A stretch of 64,000 nucleotides of DNA from Otatea glauca (taxonomy: Eukaryota; Streptophyta; Magnoliopsida; Poales; Poaceae): positions 20,264,216 through 20,328,215 of the forward strand of contig CM070725.1 in NCBI GenBank assembly GCA_036346275.1, read 5' to 3'. Below, piece after piece: positions 54,877 through 64,000 of this stretch (position 1 is its first letter; each line of letters opens with the position of its first letter). A program made the translations under genes and the position numbers. The notes under the pieces are model-generated. The model ran no database searches. It was not told the DNA's origin and saw only the letters and a list, made by a program, of their open reading frames with translations.

Positions 54877-57800
54877 TGTAACATCCCAAAAAATGCAATA
54901 AAATAAAAATAAATATTTTAAATTTGAATATGTTTATTTCTGAGTTTTATTGGCATTATTGGCTATTATTTGAATTGTCTTGGATTTGTGTATTGAAGGA
55001 AAATCAAACAAAAGATAATAGGAAAAGGGAAATGCTAAAAATGGTAAATGGTAAACATAAAAAGTTAGAAAAATTTAGCATGGAACTCTAGCCATGCTGG
55101 TAAAACAGTAAAGTCATCTAGTAAAGATTTTATGCATAAAAAATAAATAAAGGAAAGGAATGACAACACTTTTGACTAGAAACAGTAGAATCAAGTTACT
55201 AGAAAATTTTCAAAAAAATTTCTGGAGCTATAAAAAGTACCGTGACACCCTCAGGGAATAATCTACTTCTGGTAAAAATTTCAGGAATTTATCATGTTAT
55301 TTAGACCTTCTAAAAATTCAAAAACAGAGGCATTTAAAATCTGAAAAATTATCATGTTAGAATTTTTGAAAAATAATTACGCCATATTGTGACTTGAAAT
55401 TTTTATAGAGACATCCTTGACCCAAATCAAACTATTAAGAAAAGTTTTAAAATAAATAATAATATTTGCACCGTTAAATAAATAAAATCCGAAATCACAA
55501 TTCTGAGTAGTGTACAGTGTCAGAATTGTTATAAATTAATTATAAGGTATCTTTGTGCCAAAATTTTACAGGAAGCTACCAACAACCAGGAGACTCTAGT
55601 CAAAAAGTTTCGCAATTTTTCAACTTGAATTTAAGGGCATTTTAATGTGAGTACTAGCTTGTCCTGAAGCCATCCCGTTTCCTGTACTTTAGGGACACCT
55701 CGCCAAAGTCCAGAGTCTTCCGTCAAATTCCAGCAAACCTCAAACCTTGTAAGCCAAACGCAAGAGCTAAGCCAGCCATTTGAATCATTCCCACACCAAA
55801 GCACAAAGCCAGCAAGCTCCAAGTCGTATGAGCAAAAGCCTCAGGCATTCATCACCTCCATCACACGAGCCTCATTCCAGTGAAACGAGTGGCCAGAGAA
55901 GAGGTAGGAGATCAAGCGATCCTCAGGCCAAATTTCTTCAGTGGAGCAAATGAAGAGCTCAGCCGCTGCATAGCTCCTTGTGTGCCTTTCAGGAACCTCA
56001 CAGTCTGATCATTCCTCCCAGATCGCTGCCGAATTCAACTCTGTTAGCTCCATTGCCGCCGCAAGCAAGTAGAGGGGAGAAAGCCATTCGAGCAAAATCG
56101 GTGAGTAGTATTTCAATCCCATGAACCTTCAGCTTCTCTGTGTTCTACTGAGCTCATCCGTCACCCTTGGCTACAGCTAGAATCGCGCAAAAGCCCGAAG
56201 CTCCTTTTCTTCCGCCATTGTCAACAGAGTGCGAGCTTTGAGGTTGAAAAGCAATTCGCCTCACTCGGTGAGCCATTCTCAAATTACTCGCAGCCGTAGC
56301 ATCCTTGAGCACCCCTGAACCCATCTCACTCATCGATTTCAGCTCTTACCTGCCGATCAAGCGCCGCCGCGCGTGCGCCTTCTTCCCCAAAGCCGGTGCT
56401 CGGTGGCGGAGCAACCGGCCGACCTCCATCCAAGGCGACTGGCAAAATGGAACTCCTCTGCGCCGCTGAAGCTTAATCTGGCATCACCCAAGCTCAAGCC
56501 CCTTTTCATTTTCTTCTCCGGTGAGGCGCCATTCCCGCCATCGCCTGGCCCACGGTGGCAGCCCGCTCCGACCATCGTCGGAGGTGATTGACCCCACCAT
56601 CAGGTGCGGGATGATGCCCTGATGCTCACCGTGCCACCGATTTGGTCGGAGACCCACCGGAGTAGCGACGCCGGCGAACCCTAGTCCTCCCCTGTTTCGG
56701 CTCTGTAGAGAGTGTGCAGGTAAATCTCAAATGTTTTGGCATGTCTTTATGTCACAAGTAAGCATATAGCTCAGTGGTTTGTGCGCTGTTCTGGGATCAG
56801 GAGATCAAGTGTTTGAATCTCAGGCCAGCACCGCATGATCATTTTTCCTCCATTTTTGGTTTCTCTGCAGAGCACCTCAAATAAATTCATTAGCCCTTTA
56901 CTCACGAGAAGACTTTTAGCTCAGTGGTTGTGCGACTCCTCTGGAAGCCTCAGGTTTTTACTTCAAATCCCAGGAACTGCATTTTAGCTTTCCTTTTTGA
57001 CACATTTTGTTCATCTCTTTGTATCTTTTGCTAGAAAGGTCCAAATAAGGTGAAATAAGTTTCTAAATTTGAATTAAGCCATAAGGATTTGGAATATATA
57101 ACAGAACTTAGATGATCACTGCAGTTCAAATTATTTCAAACAAATTTGTTTAAAGTCCCTTTTTTGTAACATAGAGTAGCTTTGCAAATAGCTCTTAAAA
57201 TCATGAAATTGTTCTCACATGCCCCTGAGGTTGTAAATGTTCCATTTCTGCAAAAATATTCTAGATTGAACTCAGTTTGTATTAAAAAAGTAAGCATAAG
57301 AAGCTTCCCTTGTATAGAGAATCAAATAGTTAAAATATGGATCAAATGAATTTGGTTAATCACCAAATCAGTTTTGTTATACTCCTAACATCACAAGGAT
57401 CCCAGATGTGTAAAGATATTTAAGGTTTACCATAGAAAACAATAAATTTTTAGTAGTCAAAGTTTCAATACTTGTATAATCCAAATAGTCATAACTTTCA
57501 CAAAATAACTTCAAATTTGACAAAACTAAATCCTAGTAACCTTGAAATATAGTGCCCTTGCTGATTATGCAAAAATATCTTATGATTGTGCTAATCTGAA
57601 TTAAGTCCTTGTTAGGCCCTAATGATCACTTATATGGAAACCATCTCGAATAGAAGCCAAATATCGCGGAATTAGCTTTAAAACACTCTTAGAGTTGTTC
57701 CTTGGTTATGCCTGAAAAATGGGTAGATTATCCTATAAGATGTAATCGTAAACTTAAATCAAAAATTGAACCTTTATCGTATAGTTTATAAAAACACTTA

Positions 57801-58372
57801 AGCATTTTCAACAGCTCGTAGAATATCTCGTCTAAATGCTAATATTATGAACGTCAGTTTAGAAATGATGTTTGGGATATGTACTACCATGTTCTGGAAA
57901 AATATTTTATTTATGGCTTGCTTTTCGTCTAAAATCTATTAGTGCAAAAACCCTAAGTGATAATTGTTCACTGCACCCTTTTAATCCAAATCCATATCGT
58001 AGACCTTATAATGTCATTTAAGCTTTTTCAACAATGAATATAATGTCTCGTCCAAACCTAAAAATTTATGAAATCAGCTTAGGATTGTTATCCAAAGTAT
58101 AGATTACCCTATTATGAAGAAATAATCTTATTTCGTCATGCTTTTCATATAAATCCAATTAGCCAAATAACCTTAAGTGTTAAGATTTATGAACTTCATA
58201 ATATGAATAAGCAACTCGGCAATAATGAAGAAACCCATAGTTAATGTATTTGTATCACCAGAACCTTTTTAAAAACCATAAATAAGTCCAGTACCCTAAC
58301 TTAACAGATGTACCTTATTCAAAATCATTCCTTGTGTAATATCACTTCAGATTAAGTACTATTCACATAACA

Positions 58373-59522
58373 TGAAGGACCGATATGGCGAACAGAGGGG
58401 GGTGAATGGTCGCAAATAAATTTTCCTCAAAATACTCCAACAAAAACCTCGACAAGATCGCTCAAAGGAAATCGTGAAAAGCCCGAAAAACTAGACAACT
58501 ATGTGTACCCCTAGCTTGCATGGATAAGTACCATAAAATATGTGGGGATTTTTGAGTCACAATCCTAGTTGTCTTGTGTCCAAGATAAAGAGGAATCAAT
58601 CAAACTCTTGCTTTTAGAAAGGACATCAATTCAAATCACAAAAGTCACTTTGAGAAAAGCAAAAGCAGAATTTCGAACTTGTCCTCAATTTGAACAGGAG
58701 GTTGGTGGGTTTCTGCAGCTCACAAAATTTTGAGAATTTTTCTCCCTATGCGAAACAGAGTCGTGAAGAACTCCACCAAATTTGTACTCAAAAAGCCTTA
58801 CAAAAAAAAGGTGAAGTCGAAGAACACAGTCAGTCAAGAACTTCGCGCAAAAAATTTGGGACTCGGTTTTCACCTCATGGCGCCTAAACGGTGCAACAAG
58901 AGAACTCCAAACGTTTTCTGTAGGTGTATATCATAGTCTTGCACCTCCTCCGATAAGAATCACTTAAAAAGGATTTTTCTATATTTTTTATAAAATTCAA
59001 ATACTAAATGCTGCGCAAAGAACAAGTTCTGAACAAAGTTGGAACTTGAAAGAAAAGATGTTCTCTACTCAATCCAAGAGTGCAAAAGAGATGTGAAACC
59101 ATATGAACACACTCTAAACATTCAAAATCAACAGCATTTAGAAGGAGGGGAGGCAAATCCAAATTGCGTGAAAGTAAATTGCGAGAAAGTAATTGCGGGA
59201 AAGTAAATGCTGAATTTAAATTGCGTAAAGTAAGGACATAATGTAAATGCGCAAAATAAATTCAGAGAAGGATGGATAAAAATTTCATTTCTGGAAGGAG
59301 AGGTTACAAAGCCTCACTTTCATGTGGGCAAAGCTCAAAGGAGCATTCACAAACCTCAAAACCTTCAAGGGGAGGAGGCTACACCTCCACCCCTATTTAT
59401 ACTACTCTTGGGCCACCTACCACCCTTGGATGAGTCCCTCAACCCTAGAGCACTCATCTAAGGGCTAGGATTAACCCACACACACAGCCATGCAAGGGCT
59501 AACCTAAAACCCACACACATAC
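58373..59522 (-). repeat. 3' LTR of element D, lacking its outer U3
   Basis: Starts TGAAGGACCGATATGG on the plus strand and follows LTR D to 'acacataccggg', where gypsy sequence begins. The right LTR continues another ~480 bp past this point. On the other side this copy keeps ~350 bp (about 58892-59243) that the right LTR has lost. Reverse TATA box at 59394-59401. Confidence 0.85.
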
Positions 59523-60213
59523 CGGGAGGCGTCCGCAGCGCGGACTCCGAAGATGACTCCGTGGCAGCGACGGACTCCAACGGCGACACAGAGAGGTGAC
59601 GCGGCCTCATCACAAGCGTCCACGCGGCATCCATACAACAGTCCTGAGCGCTCGGCGACGCGGCGAAAGCACAGCCGTTGGATTTCAATCCAACGGTTGA
59701 CTTTCCTAGGGTTAGGGTTTTGGCTAGAAGCGGGCTGCGCGGGCTATTTGGGCCGCACAGTAGTGGGCCGGCCCATTACTGTTCATGAGCTTTTTAAAAG
59801 GATTTCTCTTTTAAAATAATTACATAAATTCATTTTATTTGTTTCTGGCAATAAAATAATCAGGAAAATTCCAAGAAAATTCTCAAAAATACTTTGAGAC
59901 ATTTTGAACTTAGATGAAAAATTTTTGGCACAACTTTTATTTCAACTTTGCATAAATTTAAATAGTTTTCAACAAAAGGCCAAAACACTTAATTTGCAAT
60001 TAATTCCAATAAATCTAGAAAAATCCAAATAAATTCCAGAAAAATCATAAAATGCACCAATGACAATAAAATAATATTTAGGCGAATTTTGGGATGTTAC
60101 AAACCTCCCCCCTTAACAGAATCTCGACCCCGAGATTCAGGGCTAACTAGGGAATAGGTTTGGAAACTCTGACTTCAAATCTTCTTCACGCTCCCAGGTT
60201 GCTTCACTTTCAG
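59523..60213 (-). repeat. Gypsy fragment inside element D (pol end, polypurine tract, LTR start)
   Basis: On the minus strand: the last integrase/chromodomain-side codons, with the same SDFKSEF-like end seen near 6400 of element C ('agggaataggt..aaactc..acttcaaatc'), then a polypurine tract (about 60102-60115), then TGTAACATCCCAAAATTCGCC, identical in family to the solo LTR at 36027. The piece stops about 575 bp into that LTR, at a copia LTR junction. Confidence 0.85.
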
Positions 60214-61146
60214 AACTGGACGCTTCCTGTTGCGGTTCTTGTCGATGTAATCATTCTTTGCCGAACCGCCGGCATCGTTCTTAGCCTTCTCCTGTTTGGG
60301 GCAATTAGCCCGAATGTGGTTGGGGCCACCACACTCGAAGCATGTGATCATGCCACCTCTCTTTCTCTCTCTCACCCTCTTGTATGCATGAGAAAACTTG
60401 CGAGCGAGAAGAGCAAGCTCATTTTCTGGAAATTTTTCCAGTTGGTCATCGCTTAGCTCACAAAGGGCGGAAAGAGAGAAACCAATAGAAGGATCAGAAG
60501 AAGAAGATCCAATGGGATCGGTGACCAAAGCCATCGACTGAGATTTCGTCTTCCGAGAGACGACATCGATCTCATGAGTCTAGAGGCGGGAATAAAGCCC
60601 GTCAAGAGTCAGAGTCGATAAGTCGGTGGTGTCCTTGATGGTGGTCACCTTCATCTCCCAAACCCGAAGGTCGAGTGCAGTTAAGAAATGCCGAGCATTG
60701 TCCGAGTCAGGGTATATGCAGCCAACTGCTCGGAGGTCGCTCAAAATCTTTGTAAACCAACCAAAACACTCGTCGAGACTCTCACCAGCGCATTGATCAA
60801 ACTTGTTGTACTCGTGTTTGAACTGGTTCTGCCTCACAGTCTTGATTTGAGTAGAGCCCTCATGGTAAGCATCGAGGGTTACCCAAATCTCGTGAGCGGA
60901 GCGAAGGTGAAAATCTATCATACTCACGCGGCTAAGACCACAGTATGAGAATGTTCCTTGCCTTAGCATTCGCCTCAACGTCAACCATATTGATGGCCGT
61001 GACATTTTCATCAGCAGGAACCGCATACGGGACTGCCATATCAGGTAGCCCTGGGCAGTGATGTATGACTCCATTCGGGACTTCCAAAAAGGAAAATCAA
61101 CTCCATTAAAGATGGGTGGCTTGGTGGAATATTTGTCCGTCGCCAT
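60214..61146 (-). pseudogene. gag: Copia gag N-terminal part, element D
   Basis: Related to the gag of element A. The ATG at 61146 starts MATDKYSTKPPIF. The zinc knuckle CFECGGPNHIRANC lies at about 60300-60345. A TAG at 60580-60582 interrupts the frame. About 35 residues (from SRMRFLLM to SVSMIDF-like text) are read out of phase between two compensating frameshifts, because the A copy has different residues in the same place. The 3' end runs into gypsy sequence at about 60213 with a few bases of shared sequence. Confidence 0.85.
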
Positions 61147-61185
61147 GGCTCTTGAGACCGGTCAAGATCTAGAAAGAGCAGAACC

Positions 61186-61198
61186 GGCTCTGATACCA
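61186..61198 (-). other. Primer binding site of element D
   Basis: On the minus strand this reads TGGTATCAGAGCC, two bases inside the LTR edge at 61201. It shows that the right LTR is the 5' LTR. Confidence 0.9.
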
Positions 61199-61200
61199 AT

Positions 61201-62484
61201 TGAAGGACCGAGATGGAGAACAGAGGGGGGGTGAATGGTCACAAATAAATTTTCCCCAAAATACTCCAACAAAAACCTCGACAAGATCGCTCAAAGGAAA
61301 TCGTGAAAAGCACGAAAAACTAGACAACTATGTGTACCCCTAGCTTGCATGGATAAGTACCATAAAATATGTGGGGATTTTTCAGTCACAATCCTGGTTG
61401 TCTAGTGTCCAAGATAAAGAGGAATCAATCAAACTCTTGCTTTTAGAAAGGACATCAATTCAAATCACAAAAGTCACTTTCAGAAAAGCAAAAGCAGAAT
61501 TTCCAGAACATGTCCTCAATTTGAACAGGAGGTTGGTGGGATTCTGCAGCTCACAAATTTTGAGAATTTTTATCCCTATGAGAAACAGAGTCGTTAAGAA
61601 CTCCACCAAATTTCTCCTCAAAAAGACTTACAGAAAAAACAGGAGAAATCGAAGAACACAGTCAATCAAGAACTTCGAGCAGAAAATTTGGGGCTCGGTT
61701 TTCACCTCATAGCGCCCAAAATAAATGTAAATGCGCAAAATAAATTCAGAGAAGGATGGATAAGTTCATTTCTGGAAGGAGAGGTTACAAAGCCTCACTT
61801 TCATGTGGGCAAAGCTCAAAGGAGCATTCACAAACCTCAAAACCTTCAAGGGGAGGAGGCTACCCCTCCACCCCTATTTATACTACTCTTGGGCCACCTA
61901 CCACCCTTGGATGAGTCCCTCAACCCTAGAGCACTCATCTAAGGGCTAGGATTAACCCACACACACAGCCATGCAAGGGCTAACCCAAAACACACACACA
62001 TACCGGGTTTTCTTGCACTGTTTTCAAAGCATACTACCTAGACCTGCTAACCTATCAACTAGACCTCAATCCGACGGCCCTCATTGATCCACGCGGCATC
62101 TAGCTAGCATCATCTCCTTTCCTCGTCTTCTTGACTTGCCCGAACTCCGTCTCCGATCATCTTCCGGCGATCTCCAACCGTCTGGACCTCCTACGCTCCT
62201 CGCCTAGTCCCAGTCATCCTCCGCCTCACCATGACCTAGCACCATCGCCCTGCAACCATCAAAGACAAGAAAAAACCTTTCATAGCAATGCCCACAATGA
62301 TATGCAATAAACCCATCCAACTCATCACTACCGCGCCCATACGGTGATCGCGCTCCTAGCAGAGACAACTCAAATTGCTTCATTTTGAAAATCAATCCAA
62401 ATCAAACTCAAACTTGAGCACACCTTGCTCAAATAAAGTCAAATACTCATCACAAACATGGATGGACCTCCATATGGTCCTTCA
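61201..62484 (-). repeat. 5' LTR of element D
   Basis: 1284 bp. It has the full outer U3 (62003-62484), but lacks ~350 bp at about 61714 that remain in the left copy. On the minus strand it starts TGAAGGACCATATGGAGG. Reverse TATA box at 61875-61882. Confidence 0.87.
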
Positions 62485-64000
62485 TAACCCCTTTAGCTAG
62501 TGTTTTAATTCTATTAATCTAAATAATTTTAGCATCTATAATTCGAAGTTATAAATATAATAATTCATAATTTTTAGCCTCTTGAATTCGTAAGTCAAGA
62601 TTAGATAACCTATAGAAGGAACCATGTTTTGCTCATCATAAAAGCCATTAAGTATATGAATGTGTTTTTACCTAAATCATGAGGCCTTGAAATCATATAA
62701 TTCAACCCTAATATATACCTATTTTCTTTAGTAAATCTTTATTTGGTTTTCTGTCTGTTTTCTTTTTGCCCTTATTAAAGTTGGTTTTTGTTATATTTCC
62801 GATTGATCGACGTGTAGAATCTGACGTCCCTTCCTCCGTTGTTGCCTCCATCAGCGGTGGCCTCGTCTTCGTCGTAAGCAATAAATAAGCAAGGCAAGCA
62901 CCCCCTTTGATCATTTTGATCACAGTAATTAATTTGCATCGTGTTTATTAAAATGTTTCATGCATGCGTTTACTTTCTGTAAATTCGCTATTTTGTGGTG
63001 CGGGTAGTTATACCTGTTATATCATGAAACTTCCTTGATAAGTATGGACATGTGAACCTTGATAACCATAGATTAAGCTTAGACATTATTTAATGTTATC
63101 TTGGGTATATCCGATTACATAATTAACCATGCTTAGCCATGCTTTAGAACCAATGAAGTAGATGATCAGATCAAATTTTATTTCTTGAGAAATGGAAAAT
63201 GTTGGATATGACACTGTTGGTTACTGGTACTTTGATTAAAAACCCAAAATAAAACTATGGTTTTGATGCGGGCGATTAATGGCGATAGCCAGATGTGCAA
63301 AGGGAAATGCACGTAGTGTAGGGTGGAGTATCGCCCGTGTTGGACTAAGGACCGAGCAATGGGACGGTAGATCCCAGATTTCGTGCAACCACGAGGGCTT
63401 GTATGGGCATGTCTTAGCCTATTAAGTTGTTTAGATGTGGCTTTGCATCTAAGGAAAGCGGGAGATAGCACGGCATTCCGGTCAGGTATGCCTGTAGGGG
63501 TTTCTACATACCAATGCAACGGTATACGCCTTGCCATGAATAGAAACGTGGTGTTGGGTGTGATGAAAGTGGATCCACGGCTTGGGTGAGTGTTTCTGTT
63601 TCCATGGCGAGGGTCAAACGTCCCGGCCTAGTGTAAAGCCACGTCTAGATACTGTAACGGCCCTGTATGATCTCCTTGCCGACACACCAAAGGAAGTGTG
63701 TTAATTGATCTGGCGAAAAGGTTGATCATTCCTTGTGGGTAAGGTGTACACCTCTACAGAGTGTAAGATCTAATCGATTAGCCGCGTCCACGGTCAAGGA
63801 CACTTGGTGACGTTATTCCATGCTAGAGTCTTTGGTATTTTCTAAAATGGGTTTGGTTTGAGCTTGTTTTAGCAGTTGTTGCTTTATGTCAAAGGGCTGA
63901 CATTGTTGGATTCCATTTCTGGATTACTCGATGCTCACGAATGGTTGTGAGTATTACTTATGCTTTACTTATTTCATATCTGTCAACTTGCTCTTACAAA

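Larger units (their letters stand above)
58373..62484 (-). mobile_element. Element D: chimeric copia/gypsy derivative nested in the LTR of E
   Basis: Copia ends related to LTR A face the minus strand. On the minus strand the order is 5' LTR (61201-62484), primer site, gag start (61146 down to 60214), then 691 bp of gypsy (end of pol, polypurine tract, first ~575 bp of a gypsy LTR), then the inner part of the copia 3' LTR. All copia pol is missing. The outer ends are intact and flanked by taaca/taacc. The matching empty site is present in E's other LTR at 48398-48403, so the block as a whole lies at one insertion site. Confidence 0.85.
44965..64000 (+). mobile_element. Element E: LARD-like gypsy derivative with a multi-zinc-knuckle ORF
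   Basis: Left LTR 44965-50388 and right LTR from 54877, beyond the window end. They start TGTAACATCCC and match throughout, once element D (58373-62484) is removed. A primer site follows the left LTR, and a 'gaggacaagatttctgtaagggggg' type polypurine region precedes the right one, as in Tekay/Reina-like gypsy elements. The interior is only about 4.5 kb and shows no RT, integrase or protease. Very long LTRs with a pol-less interior fit the LARD class (for example barley Sukkula), but a coding ORF with six knuckles is unusual. The target duplication (expected ttctg, 44960-44964) cannot be checked inside the window. Confidence 0.85.
54877..64000 (+). repeat. 3' LTR of element E, interrupted by D and cut by the window end
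   Basis: Matches the 5' LTR from its start to about 49922 of that copy. The present parts are 54877-58372 and 62485-64000, and about 460 bp are beyond the window. It is interrupted by element D at 58373-62484. One notable difference from the 5' copy is an extra ~35 bp near 57045 ('gtgaaataagtttctaaatttg'). Confidence 0.9.

Noticed and set aside
44965..64000. Segmental duplication as the explanation for the 5.4-kb repeats
   Set aside because: A primer binding site directly follows the first copy, and a polypurine tract directly precedes the second, which identifies them as LTRs.

Overview
This window is plant nuclear DNA, almost certainly from a grass (Poaceae). It is a dense block of nested transposable elements with no ordinary host gene. 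The family assignments come from reading protein motifs and element ends by eye. The signs are SIRE/Maximus-like copia elements, Tekay/Del-like and CRM-like gypsy chromoviruses, a BARE/Angela-like solo LTR, a CACTA transposon with a Ulp1-type protease remnant, and a plant mobile domain (PMD) gene beside a MULE transposase fragment. The species cannot be named from the sequence.

Left block (1-33748). The oldest unit is copia element B (+ strand), seen only as 3' pieces (22826-22999, 30553-30588, 31967-33748). It carries three insertions: a minus-strand LTR of a related copia (A0: 1-123 plus 22169-22825), a CACTA element (23000-30552), and a minus-strand BARE/Angela-like solo LTR (30589-31961, target site duplication gctta). 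Copia element A (124-22168, + strand, TSD tcttg) sits inside the A0 LTR. Gypsy chromovirus C (3412-14273, - strand) sits inside A. The CACTA element holds a non-autonomous gypsy-type element G (24189-27133) with a 41-bp tandem array, a CRM-like pol fragment H (27134-29220) and a Ulp1 remnant.

Middle block (33749-44962). A broken minus-strand PMD gene with recognisable introns (34921-44662) abuts the start of a MULE transposase domain. A 3-kb solo LTR (36027-39043, TSD ggaac) and a gag-protease-only CRM-like element F (39590-44445, TSD ccatt) interrupt its exons.

Right block (44965-64000, running off the window). Element E has two very large LTRs (about 5.4 kb) around a 4.5-kb interior with no recognisable pol. 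The interior has one clear reading frame, with six zinc-knuckle-like motifs. E resembles a LARD (large retrotransposon derivative). Its right LTR carries a chimeric minus-strand element D (58373-62484): copia LTRs and gag joined to a piece of gypsy pol end plus LTR. E's left LTR preserves the empty site for D.

Nearly all coding regions are broken by stops and frameshifts, so most elements look dead. The exceptions are the gag ORF of A, which is open throughout, and the knuckle ORF of E, which has a single stop. Many nonsense codons are one C-to-T transition from CAG, CAA or CGA, as expected for long-methylated heterochromatin.
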